64,000 bases of DNA from Ceratobasidium sp. AG-K. Taxonomy: Eukaryota; Basidiomycota; Agaricomycetes; Cantharellales; Ceratobasidiaceae. Below are positions 31,147 through 42,669 of the stretch, in pieces (position 1 is the stretch's first letter; each line of letters starts with the position of its first letter). The notes beneath the pieces are model-generated. The model saw nothing but the letters and a program-made list of their open reading frames with translations, searched no databases and was not told where the DNA came from. The translations under genes were made by a program, and so were the position numbers. Location: contig JAWNGF010000001.1 in the NCBI GenBank assembly GCA_037039685.1, positions 372,001 through 436,000 of the forward strand, read 5' to 3'.

Positions 31147-31911
31147 CTACTGCACCCAGCAGTCCTTGTTGGCCTTTTCCACCAGGACGTCTAGCTCGTC
31201 CTCCTTCTCCTCCGTCAGATCTATGGGGTTGAACACAGTGTTACCTGGTTTGTTGCAGTGTTCTTCCCATTTCTCCCACGTCTTCTCGTTGGTCCAGTTG
31301 GCCTTGGACCAGTCCAAAACTTGTTCCTGTTCCTCCACATGTTCCTTCGACCATTGTCGTACGTCCGGCTCAGCTTCCGCCCACTGCGACACATCCGCCT
31401 CCTTCTCCTGCCACCAGAATGGCTTCCACTCGAATCCCTCCTTCTGATATCTTCCCTGCTCCATCCTCCAATCCGCCAGGTCAGCCTCAAAGTTCTTGTC
31501 CCAGGCGTCACAACAGCAAGGCCTCAAAGATGGCAGATGGCCTTTGTACCCGGGGACCCACTTGCTGCTATAAGCCCCTTCTTGGCCCCATTCAACCACC
31601 CCAAGCATGTGTGTTGACAGTAGCACAACCTCCAACACCTGGAAGGCTGCGCATCCTTGGCACACAAAGATGTCCTTTCATTGCAGCTGCATTTGGGTTG
31701 GCCACTTTTTCCCCACCCATTGGAATTCTCCCAAGTCTGAGTGGAGAATGTTGTTGGAGGCGCGGAATTGCATGCGCCCGGGGCCTTGCTGGGATTGCTT
31801 GAAGACATAGAGGGCAGCTCCCGCGTCAAGGATGCAAGCCATGTGAAAGGCCGGTCCTTCAAGGATGTGGATGAGGTTGTTGGTAATTGTTGAGCGGGTG
31901 ACGGTGGGCAT
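31147..31911 (-). pseudogene. E5 third ORF (tryptophan-rich) with one stop
   Basis: From ATG 31909-31911 (MPTVTRSTITNN) to 31147 it spans 765 nt, exactly the length of the E1 frame. A single TGA at 31678-31680 divides it where E1 has CGG. The centre (EVVLLSTHMLGVVEWGQEGA) is identical to E1 over 20 residues, and the tryptophan-rich half is well aligned (WKPFWWQEKEADVSQW). The pol stop and this start form TAACAATG, so the two frames are 2 nt apart, suggesting translation by reinitiation in the parent element. Confidence 0.8.
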
Positions 31912-31913
31912 TG

Positions 31914-34900
31914 TTAGGAGCTGAAAAGGTTGAGAGTGTGGAGTGTATAGAGCGAGTTGGATAATGAGCAAGTTTTGCAAGTTGAGTAGTTTTTGTGTTG
32001 GGCTCTCCCTTTAATACCTCCTGGCTTGTAGTTTGAGGGTGTTGGTGCTCCTGGGAAATCTTTCAGGAACTTCCTTATGATTCCTCTGAGGTGTCCAAAA
32101 TCTTCTGCCCATTGTTCCGTGTCCTCCTTAGCATTGTATCCCTTCCATCTGACCCTATAGAAAAGTCCTTCCTTTGTTATTTTCCAATTCACAATTTTTT
32201 CCACTTTGTATTCTTCCTCCCCTTCTTCTGTTTTCACCAGTGGAGGTTGGGGTTGGTTCCTTTGGAAATTATTGTCTTCCTTGTAAGGGCTAAGCAGGTT
32301 GCTATGGAAAACAGGGTGTATCTTCATTGTCTTTGGAAGATCCAATTTGAAGGCGTGGCTAGAGACAACTTTTCTGACTTTGAACGGGCCGTGTTTTTTG
32401 TTGTCAAGTTTCTTGTTGGATTGGTCCATTTTTATGTTTTGCCCATGTAGCCAAACTAGATCTCCCACCATGTATTTGGGTGGTTGGCTGTCCTCTGTTT
32501 TGTTTCTATGCCATTCCATGGCTGCTTTGGCTTTGTCCCACACCTTCTGCCAAATCTCTGCTTTGTTGTTTGCTTCTGGAGTGGTTGTTTCCTTTGTTGA
32601 AATGTTCCAAAGGGGTTCCCTGCTGTAGACAATTTTGAAAGGAGTTTTCCCTGTGATGCTATGCCTTTGGTTATTGTAGCAGAATTCTGCAATGGGTAGA
32701 AGTCTGGCCCAATTGTCCTGTTGGTGATTTACCAACGTTCGTAACCAGGCTTCCAGCCACTGGTTTATTTGTTCCGTTATTCCATTGGTTTGAGGATGGT
32801 ATGCTGTGCTGAAGCTTGGTGTGGTATTGATCTTCTCGTATAGAGCTTTTAGGAATTTGCTGTTGAACGTTGTTCCCCTATCTGATACCGTACTTCATGG
32901 GAAACCATGAAGCTTCCATATATTCTCCAAGAAAATTTTGGCCAATTGTTCCACTGTTTTTGATTCTTTACAGGGTATGAAATGTGCCATGCGGGAGAAT
33001 CAATCCACGACCACCAATATGCTGTCACTCCCATGTGACTTAGGAAGTTTGGTAATGAAGTCATATGCAATTTCCTCCCATGGACCCTTTGGGATCTCCA
33101 GTGGTTTCAATGGCACATGAGTTTTTGTTCCCTTTGCCCTCTGGCATTGTTTGCATGAGTCCACGTATTTGTTCACTGTGGACTTTAATCCTGGCCAGTA
33201 GTAACTTCTTGAGATAAGCTCCAGTGTGCGTGTGTGTCCTTGGTGACCAGCTATTGGTGAGTCATGGTGTATTCTCAAGATCTTCAACCTTTGTGTCCTT
33301 GTCTTCCAGTACATAGATTCTCCCATCAAACCAGAGAAGGTTTTCTTCAAAATTGTACTTCTTGATTCCTTGTTGCACTGATTTTGGCAGGTCTTCCTTC
33401 TTTTTGCATAGTTCTATGATTTGGCTAATGCTTTTGTCTTCTGCTTGCACTTCTCTGATGTCCGCAATGATATTGAACTTCATGTCTCCAGAGAACCCCC
33501 TGAATTGTTCCTCCTTGATCATTACTTGTTCTGCTGTTGGAATGTCGCTATGGTCGCTCCTTCTGGACAGTAGATCTGGTTTTGTTGAAAGGATGCCTGG
33601 TCGGTAGACAATTTCAAAGTTGTAGGATGCCAGAATCTGGTGCCACTGAGTGTGGCGTCTGTTGAAGGTTGTTGCCTTCTTCCAATATTGCAGATTTTGG
33701 TGATTGGTGTAGATTGTGATAGGTTCTTTTGTTCCTTCCAAGTGCAAACGCCAGTGTTTGAGTGCTTCTATGATTGCTGTGAGTTCCTTGTCATTCACAT
33801 TGTAATTCAATTGTGCTTGATTGAAGGATTTTGATAGGAAAGCAATTGGATGTAGGAATCCGTCTTCCTGTTTCTGCAAAAGGATGGCGCCCATTGCCAC
33901 ACCGCTTGCGTCGGTCTCCAAGATGTAAGGTTTTTCTGGATCAGGATGTTGCAATAAAGGTTCCTTGCAAATTTCCGATTTGAGGTTGTTGAAGGCATCC
34001 TGTTGTTCTTGTTCCCATTGCCATTTTATGTTCTTCCTTGTTAATGTAGTGAGGGGTTTGGCTAATCCACTGAAGTTTGGAACAAAACATCTGTAGAAGT
34101 TTGTGAATCCCAAGAAAGCTTGTACTTGTTTGACTGTTTTTGGTTCTTTCCATTCCTTGATAGCTTTGACCTTCTCCTCTTGCATAGAGATTCCTTCTTT
34201 GCTGATGCAGATTCCAGTGTAAACCAGTTTCTTGACAAAGAACCCACATTTAGGGAGTTTGGCAAAATGATTGTTTTCCAGTAGGATCTTGAGTACCTTT
34301 CGAACGTCTTCCATGTGCTGCTTTCTATCTTTGGAGAAGATAAGGATGTTGTCAATGTAGACGATGACGCATATGTCCATCAGGTCGTGGAAAATGTGGT
34401 TCATGTATTGTTGGAAAGTTGCTGGCGCGTTTTTTAGTCTGAATGGCATTACAATGTACTTGAATAGCCCTTCCTTGGTTTGGAATGCAGTTTTCCATTT
34501 GTCACCTTCCTTAACTTGGATATTGTTGAATCCCATGCGCAGGTCTATTTTTGAGAAGATTTTTGCATCCTTGATTTTGTCTAAGAGATCTTCCATAAGC
34601 AGCATAAGAAATCGGTCGTCTTTTGTTATCTCATTCATTGGACCAAAGTGTTGTACCAGCCTAAGTTCTGGAGGCTTTTTGGGGTTCTTTGGATCTTGAC
34701 CTTTTTTGACAAAGAAGGTGGCCGCTGCTACTGGTGATTTGCTTGGTTGGATCTTTCCTGCTCCTAGTTCTTTGTCGAGGTACTTCCTAAGGGCAACGGA
34801 TTCCGCAGGTGAAAGTGGAATTGGTCTAGCTGGTTTTGGAAGATCCGATCCTTCTATCAGGTCAATAGAACAGTTGTATGCTTGATGGTCTGGTATGTGT

Positions 34901-35421
34901 TTGAACTTCTCCTCGCTAAAAACTTCCTTGAAGTCCTTGAATTCTTCCGGTATGTCATCAATTTCACCTGTCATACCCATGATGTGGTCTGTCCTCCATG
35001 TGATAGTTTTTGAGCACCAGTCAATGATTGGGTTAGCTTCTTCTAGCCATCCTAGTCCTAAGATAAGATGTGTATCCCCAGTCAGCATAGCAAAGAAATT
35101 TGGCCTAAAGCTTTTCCCTTCCAGGTCAAACTTTAGATTGGCTCTGAATCGGATTTGATGTGGTAATTCTTTTCCCTGAATCCCAATGACTGTCCTGGGT
35201 GTTGGTAGCTCAATTAGTGGTATGGCATTTGAGCGAGCCCAGGTAATGTCAATAAAGTTTTTTGAAGCGCCTGAGTCAATAAGGGTGGGAATGGGTTCTG
35301 TGATTCCAGTAACGTTTGTGTAGACAACTGTTGATTCATTTGTTGCTTTAAGGTACATTGTTTCCGTTACCAGTTCTTTGGTCTCTCCACACACAGTTAG
35401 AGGGAGACCCCGTCTTTTCCC
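31914..35421 (-). pseudogene. pol: E5 pol, broken by stops and a frameshift
   Basis: The frame from about 35415 to 33262 is open and covers protease (LIDSGAS), reverse transcriptase and RNase H (LETDASGVAMGAIL). The reverse transcriptase active site reads VYIDNI, one base from the functional YIDDI. A frameshift near 33290-33340 leads to the integrase zinc region (HHDSPIAGHQG...CKQCQ). A TGA at 33000-33002 replaces the CGA seen in E1 after ILVVVD. The integrase core and chromodomain (VEKIVNWKI, FYRVRWKGY) follow in 31914-32990 with further stops. The frame ends TAA at 31914-31916, just before the third ORF. Confidence 0.88.
35380..35421 (-). promoter_or_regulatory. Candidate -1 frameshift signal at E5 gag-pol junction
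   Basis: GGGAAAA heptamer at 35415-35421 in gag phase, 5-nt spacer, then a hairpin at 35380-35409 identical in sequence to that of E1, with the gag TAA (35397-35399) in the loop. The flanking coding sequence differs between the two elements. Confidence 0.6.
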
Positions 35422-37394
35422 GACTCTGGGTTGCTCTCAAGTTTTCCTTCGCATCCCTTTAGGTTTGGTTACTCCTTCTTCCATTCCTTTTCAGGGCATC
35501 TTGCTAGCAGGTGCTTGTCTGATCCGCATTTTAGGCAACGTTTGGAGGAAATTCTTGCCTTGTATATGTTGTCGGGAAGCCTTTTTGTGGAACTGGAGGA
35601 TGCCGGTGTTGTCTTTTGTCCCGTGGTATTCTTGATGGATTGTAATTTTTGATCAACGGAGATTGCAATTGAGATCCATTGGTCAAGAGATAGTTCTTGC
35701 TCTGTTCCGTCTTTGTTGATTAGGGTTAATTTGAATTGAGCTGGTTTGGTTTTAACTTCAGGTTTTAATCCTTCTTTGAACTGGTTGATTAAGGCTTCCT
35801 GTCCCCAGTTGATGTCCACTACGAGATATCGGAATTCTGAGGCGTAGTTTGCTACCGAGTTGTTCTGTCTACATTTCTGGATATCTGCTTTGGCCTTTGC
35901 CTTTCTATTGGGGTCACTGAATTGTTCCATGAAGTGGGACTTGAAACTTTCCCATGAGATTAGGTTCTCATTGTCTTCTCCTTTGTTCAGGGATCATAGT
36001 AGCACTTGAGCCCAATGTGTAGCGGCTTTATTTTCTGATTTGAAGTTGGCTAGTGCTTCACGGATTCTCTCTTCGTGGGAGTTGTATTGGTCTCCAAGTC
36101 AAACAAAGTAGCTCTCCATTTGTGTGATGAACATTTTGGCGCCTTCTCCTTTCTTCCCGTCAAAGGAATCTGGGCGTGTAACCTTAGGGCAACGTGTTCC
36201 TCCACTGGAGGTGGGGTTCTCAGTGAGTTGTTGGAGTCTTTGTTCTAATTCCTTGATCCTGGTAGATTCTGCTTCTGGGTGTGGTGGGGAATTTGATTGT
36301 CTGGATGGATTCTTGGCATGTTGAGATGCTTCGTCCATTTCCTCTCGAAGGTTGTTGATAGCCTCTTGTATTTTGGTGATTCTTGTGATTGTGGCACTTC
36401 CTTCCTGTTGTAAATTTTCTAGCCCTTGAGTCACTGCCTCATTCCATTTGAGCTGTCCTTGCCTAGTGGTATTGAGTTCTTTGTGGACATTGTTTACAAG
36501 TCCTTGTGTGTTTGTAACCTCATTTTGTAGCTGGGTTACATCTTGACCAACTAGGAAGGTGTTATGTTTGCTGTTTCTTGCAGCATTGAGAGTATCTGTG
36601 AGGGTTCCTTGAAGGGTGTTGATGGAGTTATTGAAGATCTGCTGGTTATTTGCTAAGACCTGGGTGGCCTGTTCTAACCCATTGAGTCTTCTGTCAATCA
36701 CTATTCTCATTCTGTCAATGATCCTTAAGAGTGAGTTGTGTCTTCCAAGGTGAAGATCATTGAGGTCATCAAGATTGCCAATCACGGTTCTACTGCTGGA
36801 GCTGGAACTTGAACTGAGATTTCCAGGTATGTCTTGGCCCTCAGTTGTTGGTTGCTGGGAATATCCTTGTGGTACATATGGTGGTGCAGGGTTTACGGGT
36901 GTTACGGCTTGGGAGCTTATTGGGATTGGACCGGCATTGGTGATAGTGCCTCCAATCTGGGGAACTTGCAGAGCATGTGGAATGTGTGGTGTAGGTGGGG
37001 GTCTGATGGGAACAAGGGATATGCCCCCATGAGCTTCAGGCTGCGGGGAAAAGAACTGTCTTCTGAATGCCGTGGGCCATAGTGGACGTGAGGGTCCAGG
37101 ACTTGCGTTAGAAATAGGGATTCGAATCGTGGCTGGTGTGGGGTCATTGGTGATATCTCCTGGTTCCCTATTGACAATTGTAGATTCTTCTTGGATGACT
37201 GAAGCGTTTTTGGCATCAAACGTTCCGGGCATAGAAGCTTGACTCTGTGGGCAAGACGTTGCTGGTCCTCCGGCCCGTGCTTGTGCAATATCTTGTTTGT
37301 TGAGAGAACTTGTGGGTCTTGCAGCCCTACTTGGTCCTCTCCTTGTTGACAGTGGCGTTGAGAGGCGTGATCCTGTGTCCTCCTGGATGGACAT
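35397..37394 (-). pseudogene. gag: E5 gag, broken
   Basis: ATG at 37394 (MSIQEDTGSRLST). Proline-rich and coiled-coil parts are open to MESYFV, where a TGA (36099-36101) stands in place of the arginine codon in E1. The capsid part (WGQEALINQFKEGLKPEV) and zinc knuckle (CLKCGSDKHLLARC) follow, with a further stop near 35990 and a TAA after EWKKE (35469). The frame then stays open to the conserved TAA at 35397. Confidence 0.85.
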
Positions 37395-37402
37395 GATTGA
37401 TA

Positions 37403-37414
37403 AGCTTGTTTTGT
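37403..37414 (-). promoter_or_regulatory. E5 primer-binding site
   Basis: ACAAAACAAGCT in the element's sense, 2 nt after the 5' LTR, exactly complementary to 37577-37588 in the LTR. The TATATATA box is at 37614-37621, 26-33 nt upstream of that stretch. Confidence 0.72.
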
Positions 37415-37416
37415 AA

Positions 37417-37874
37417 TGTCGTAAGCTTCTTCTTGGTGGCTATGAGACAAGCCGTGATGGAGAGTGGATGGCACTAAGACCTAAGCGACCTCTTGAACCA
37501 CAACACACTTAAGTGTCTGTAGGCTCTTAAGGGTAGGGGTGGTTTGAAGTGTCACTCAAAAGGGATGTTTGACAAGACAAAACAAGCTGGGGTAACCAAA
37601 CTTGTTGGTCCTCTATATATATTCAAAAAGTGGCCAAGTCATACAAGGCGCAGCCACACAAGTCATACAAGCAAGCCAGTCAGGAGTGTCCAAGTGAGTC
37701 ATGCTGTATGAACAGACATGACTCGTATAAAGCACAGCCGTGTTACACAATGTAACAGAATAACCACAAGAAGGTGGCAACGCGGCGGGAAAAGAGAAAC
37801 AAAACATAACAAACACAGCCACAAGACAGGGCGAGATGCAGACAAGTCCGATGGAGTGAGCAAGGCTCACAACA
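37417..37874 (-). repeat. E5 5' LTR
   Basis: 458 bp, plus-strand ends TGTCGTAAGC...GCTCACAACA. The terminal ACAACA differs from the usual ACGACA, a small sign of age. Followed by TSD copy GTGTT. Confidence 0.92.
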
Positions 37875-37879
37875 GTGTT

Positions 37880-38256
37880 ATGAGGTGTATGGATGACTTG
37901 TCCCCACAGCATATATGGCTGTGCTGTCTGCTGGATCTTTCCACAGGAAAGCTCAACCTTCTAGAACTTCCATCTAGAAGGTCATTGTGACTTGCTGACT
38001 GAGCATGGTGCCTGATTGGCCACTATATGTATTGCACAACTTTGAGGCATTTATGCCTCTGCCTATATATACTGGCTTGCAAGCATGGACTTACTCCAGC
38101 TTGCTTTGCCTTGTCATCTCTCCCCTCAAGTGCAACTAAGACACTAGGCCTTTAGGCCATTGTCATAAAGTTGCTAAGGTTGCATTAGCAACTTAGCATA
38201 CAGCACAGAGCCTTGAAGGCAACTCAAGGCCTATAAGGTGCAAACAGACAGGGACA
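37880..38256 (+). repeat. E4 3' LTR, right part (end approximate)
   Basis: Continues the LTR interrupted at 30643. It includes a TATATATA box near 38071 and a possible end GGGACA at 38256. The end is chosen because sequence related to another element's third ORF begins directly after. The total LTR would be about 480 bp, similar to the others. Confidence 0.45.
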
Positions 38257-38815
38257 TTGGTCAACCAGCATAGAAGCGTTGCAACACCCAAATGTCCTGA
38301 TAGCAAGGGGATGTGTGGCCTTCTCGGCCAAGGAGGCAATCTTGGGCACCATCAAGAACAGGACAAGCAATGAGTGGGGGTACCACAACATCAACAATCC
38401 CCATGTGTGGCAGTCCAAGTGGATTTGGGAGGAGAAGGGGGGAAGGGTGTGTCTGTGCAACAAGTGGGAGTGGGATGTGGCTTGGGACCAGGACCTGAAG
38501 GACTGGATGGAGGACAGGGGCCAATGGGCCAAGGAGATCAAGTACCAACCACAATGGTGGGACAACAGTCCCATTCTGGATCAATGGGTGGAAAAGGGAG
38601 GATCACCAATGGAATGGATGGCAGAGGAGGAGAGGGTCTAGGTCAAGGACCAAACCACTTGGGAGGAAGGGTGCAAGGAGGCACCCATGAAATGGAAGGA
38701 GGAGGCAGGGACTTGGTAGAGAACCCTATAGTCCTGGAAAAGAAGGAGGAGGAGGCAATCTGGTCCCAGGGGGGACAGGGAGGCATTTGAAAAAATGGTG
38801 GGCAACTGTAAACTT
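38257..38815 (+). pseudogene. E6 third ORF, C-terminal part (tryptophan-rich)
   Basis: An open stretch to 38641 reads SIEALQHPNVLIARGCVAFS and then a tryptophan-rich region: WQSKWIWEEKGG, WEWDVAWDQDLKDWMEDRGQ, YQPQWWDN. E1 has CRGCAAFQ, then WNDAWDANYERDLSKWKLER and FEWAPNWWKW in the same order, so the proteins are homologous though far diverged. After a TAG at 38639-38641 the frame continues (TTWEEGCKEAPMKW) towards the polypurine tract. The N-terminal part is missing because the E4 LTR abuts on the left. Confidence 0.7.
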
Positions 38816-38850
38816 CAGTAGTTGCCATTCAGGTCCCCTAAATGGGCTCC

Positions 38851-39359
38851 AAAGGGGGGTAATGTTGTGACCCAAGGCCCCTCCAATGGACTTGGACTCC
38901 TGTCTATTTGCCTCATGTCTCCATTGTTATGTTTTCCTTTGTGCAACTTTCCTTTGTCTCTTGTTTTCTTTGTTCCTGTGCAGCCTTAAGCTGCCTCTCT
39001 TCTCTTTTGTCTTACAACTTCCTTTCTTGGCAAGTCATGTTCCCTTATAGGACATGACTCATAGAGCTCTTTGATTGGTTGACTTGTATGGCTTGTTTCT
39101 TGGCATGAGTATGACTCATGCCTTTTCTGAATATATAATGAGGCAACAACAAGCGTGGTACCCCCATCTTGTTTTGCCTTGTCATTTTCCCCAACAAACA
39201 GTACCTCATTGGGTTTCCCTCAGGGTTACCTTGGATCCTCAGGCCTTAGCGCTGTTCACAGTCTACAGTTCACAGCTCTTTGGGTGCCAAGTCTCTCTGA
39301 GTCTTGACTTGTGCACACACAGTTACAGTCAGCAACCATCATAATATTGGGTTGTGACA
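38851..39359 (+). repeat. E6 polypurine tract and 3' LTR
   Basis: AAAGGGGGGTAA (38851-38862) directly precedes TGTTGTGACC, the start of an LTR that ends GGTTGTGACA at 39359 (497 bp). It has TGACTCA motifs at 39055-39061 and 39112-39118 and a TATATAA box near 39131, in the plus orientation. Nothing of E6 beyond the third ORF and this LTR is seen. Confidence 0.7.
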
Positions 39360-39475
39360 ACAAGGGAGAGGGCCACATCTATATACATTCAGTGCTTAAG
39401 CTGCTGAGAGCTGAGGCAATGGGCAGAGTTCATGGGCATTGTGGACAGGTCACAACAAAGGGTGGGAACATACAG
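39360..39475 (-). repeat. Inverted fragment of an E4-type LTR
   Basis: The bases ACAAGGGAGAGGGCCACATC and the following TATATA are the reverse complement of 30617-30641 in the E4 LTR. Similarity weakens to the right. It suggests E6 itself inserted into an LTR of the E4 family lying in the other orientation. Confidence 0.5.
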
Positions 39476-40801
39476 TACTAATTTTTACTGCAGTTTCTCA
39501 TGTCAATTTTCTGTTGTGGGCTCAATGTATGCAGGTCATGGTTTTGGCATGTGTAAATTACATAAGACTTGCAGCCCCCTGCCCTGTGAACAACTCTATA
39601 GCTCACCACTTGTCAGTCAAGATCCCATCAAAAGTTCTACTATTGTGGCTACAAGGTGTAAGTACATGACCTATTAAGTGACTAATTCTTGGAACCTTGC
39701 TGTTTGTCTGTCAGGCTGCATGCAGTGGTAAAACCATGATTCCAATCATGTGATGCAGGACTTCTATTAGTCACTGTATCTCCCTGCAAAAATATAGTGT
39801 GATTGAGAAAGTATGTGATAGATGCCATTGAGTCTGCACCTTTGTTATCCATGCAAAAGTGACTCCCATTGAATATGTCTATGAATTGTCAACTGAACAA
39901 ATTTATACAGGTTTACTGCTAGAGTTTGACACTTCATCAACACCTATGTGACTGATTCAAGTGGCTCCCAGGCAATAAAATGGGCTACAAAGCAGTTTAA
40001 CAGGCATCAGCAAACACCCACCTGCATTGAAATTCCGATTATTCAATTACAGAATGAACATAATAGACAACAATAGCATATATGAGGTCTTTGTGACCAT
40101 AAGTATCTGGAAACATAAGTCAAAGGTACTCTGGGGTCCACTTATCACCTGATCTGACTGCTTTGCAACTGTCCTCAGGAACAACTGAGCCACTTTCCCA
40201 TCACGTGCAATAATCTCTTCACAAAAGATCTGAATGGTGGCCATTACTGTGGGAATACAATGTTTGAATGATTACTCATTGTTGTATGTACAAGAAATTC
40301 AAAGGCATTGGCTTTGGACAATTCCTTGATTTCGCCCTGGGGAGCAAGAAATCGAGCATCTAGTGTCGATTTTCGTCCAAGCACAGTCAAAAAGCGTGGG
40401 ACCCTTGCCAGGTGGTAGACGGTGCGTGACGTCTACTCTACACTACTTTGCGCCTCGTTTCTGACATAGCCATGTGTTCCGACTCAGCACGTGACCCGAA
40501 CCCTACATTAGGCACCCGTTGACTTCTCGGCAGTAGTGAGGAAGATCGCCGAGGAGCGAGGTCCCTCCAAGTCGCTTTCATTATACGCAACAACGGATGA
40601 TCATTTCTGTGATGCCATTTCGAGTCTCCTATGCGAGCAAGCACTCACTCGACACTGGCATCCACGCTATACCTTGTCCCATCGGTTGTCTACAGCATCT
40701 CATGCTTTCGTCTAATATGAATGCTATGCACACGCGAAAGGCTGCAACAATCCTAGTGGGTTTGAAATTTGAATCGTAAATATAGAAGACTAGACACCGC
40801 G
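39476..40801. other. Unassigned region right of the retrotransposon block
   Basis: About 1.3 kb, AT-rich to about 40320 and more balanced after. I see no gene. The composition of the first part resembles old transposon sequence; the second part is the 3' flank of the kinase-like gene. Confidence 0.35.
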
Positions 40802-42148
40802 TTACACCTGTCCATCTCCCATCCGCCTTCGAAAAAAGAAGCGCCAGATTTTCTCAATCCAGTACCCAATCTCAGATGATATTCCCCACACAAAGTAGAT
40901 CGAACGGGCTGCAAATCCAGCCTCGGGGGGTAAGATTGGCCGCCTGTATCTCCAGCCACCGAGTCCCACGAACATTGTGTTCATTGATCGCCGTGCAGCT
41001 TCTAATGTCGGTCGATCTGCAGGGTTTGTTTGGGTCATTTCCGCCGCAATTGTGTCAAGGACCCCGAGAGCCTCGATTCGCTGACAGACATGTTAAAGAA
41101 TGAAAAAGGCCTTCTCGCTCGGAAGATGGGCAATCTAACGCACCGGGATAAGGTCGTTTCTGAGCACAGCTCCGAGTTGGTATATATCCGCCAGAAATGG
41201 ATCGTATGACTTGAGCAGCTTCTGCTCCGGAGCTGGTTCTCGCGCTTGTATGCCAGTAGTTAACTGTTTGGTGTTTGGGTCGCGGAACCATTGTGCGTAG
41301 CCTAGGTCGATAAAGTAGTAGCGCATGTTCTTTTGGGATCGCAGATACTGGGGGTATAATACCCGTCGGATGTCGGTGGAGAGAGTCTGGTATACTGGGT
41401 GGAATGGTTCGCCGAATAACAGGCGAGAGTCCATCATAATGTTTGGGGAGGCAATGTCGCTGTGAGTTTGTGTTAGCCGTACGGCCCGAACGAAAGAGCT
41501 GAATACTCACCAGTGCGCGACGCCTTGCTTGTGCATAAATATGAGGCCCTAATGGGGGTTAGGATCAGCGTCGCTCCCTGCATAAACGGGAGCCCTACTT
41601 CGAACAGCTGCTCAATGCAATCGTGCACTTCTGCGAGGTTGTGAAACGGTGGGTTCTCGTTGTATGGACCAAGCAAGGGCATCACGACAAAGTGTCCAGA
41701 TTCAACATTGGGAATAGGAAAGGAGTCCAAACACGGAACGACGTGGTTTGAAGGATCATCCTTCAAGGGAGGGGTCGAGAAGTAACGGAGCAAGTCGAGC
41801 TCAGCTTCTCCTTCTCGACTGCCCGCTGAAGGGATTATCATTTTAAGGATTACTTGGCAGTCGTCCTGGACTCGGATGGCGTCGAGCACACGTATGGGCT
41901 AGCCGGGTGCACGTTAGCCAAGCCCGCATAGAGGGGAGTATTCGTACCATGGAGTCAACATTGTCCTCACACTGAGCAGGCCTTAGGTCGGTATTCCTCC
42001 ACGAAGGGACCCAGTCGGGGTGGTAACGGGGTCGGAGGCGGTAGCCTTTAGAAAGAAGATATGGTTGAAACGAAACCCATCGTTCCTCTACTCCAGACCG
42101 CACATCCCGGCTCGAAAGTATGTCAAAGTCTCCCGTTCGCTTGCTCAT
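40802..42148 (-). CDS. Protein-kinase-like protein with HCD and DLG motifs
   Basis: ATG at 42146-42148 (MSKRTGDFDIL). Exon 1 holds GYRLRPRYHPDWVPSW, a conserved leader of a fungal kinase-like family. After a short intron come VLDAIRVQDDCQVILKMI (lysine of strand 3), a helix-C-like EAELDLLRYF, and HFVVMPLLGPYNENPPF. Two introns flank GLIFMHKQGVAHC and DIASPNIMMDS, giving HCDxxxxN instead of HRDxxxxN. YYFIDLGYAQWF has DLG for DFG. PFLADIYQLGAVL and NPADRPTLEAA match the later kinase subdomains. No glycine-rich loop is apparent. The C-terminus (WIEKIWRFFFRRRMGDGQV) is hydrophobic and basic and may touch membrane. The catalytic aspartates and the lysine remain, so activity is possible but unproven. 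No close named family was recognised. Confidence 0.75.
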
Positions 42149-42669
42149 CAGAGGGGTTGGTTGTGAGCGTAGTGCGGGCCCAACCGCTGGGAGCAAATAA
42201 GTAAGTCGTCTAAAACAGGTACTTCCAAGAGGCTTAGGGATTCAAACAGCGAAATGCGTCTGTCTGGCATACCCAAGAGTCCGGGCGGCTGATATGCGAG
42301 GGAATAGGGCAAAAGAGTGCGCATAAGGGGGTGACTAGTTGTTGGTGGTGGAACGACACGTGCTGTCACAAACAACCTTGGGTGTTACACATGTCACTCC
42401 CAGAAATGTCCCAACTCCCCACATTTTTACCATTCGTGATCGTGAGTTTCCACCACGAATCTCTCTCCTGGGCTTAAGGGTGTTTAGCCGGTGGCCCGAT
42501 GGGTTCCCATTCGTGCTCCGCTCACATATGTTTACGATATGAGGCTATGATTCCCCTGCCCCTCAGCCACCTATGCACCAGCATATTCCCAGTTATAAGT
42601 CCGTTCCAGGCCCTTGCCGCCCCCCTTATAGCCTTGTTGACACTGCCCGGCCCTTCCCACTCACCGATG
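42149..42669. other. Divergent promoter region
   Basis: About 520 bases between two genes transcribed away from each other (kinase-like on minus, unknown gene on plus). No TATA box or repeat was singled out. Confidence 0.35.

Larger units (their letters stand above)
30644..37874 (-). mobile_element. E5: full-length but decayed Ty3/gypsy chromovirus
   Basis: 7231 bp with both 458-bp LTRs (30644-31101 and 37417-37874) and perfect 5-bp target duplications GTGTT at 30639-30643 and 37875-37879. Same family as E1: gag, pol, third ORF in the same order and nearly the same lengths. It carries stops in gag, pol and the third ORF, one frameshift in pol, and YIDN in place of YIDD in reverse transcriptase. 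It inserted into the 3' LTR of E4. Confidence 0.92.
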
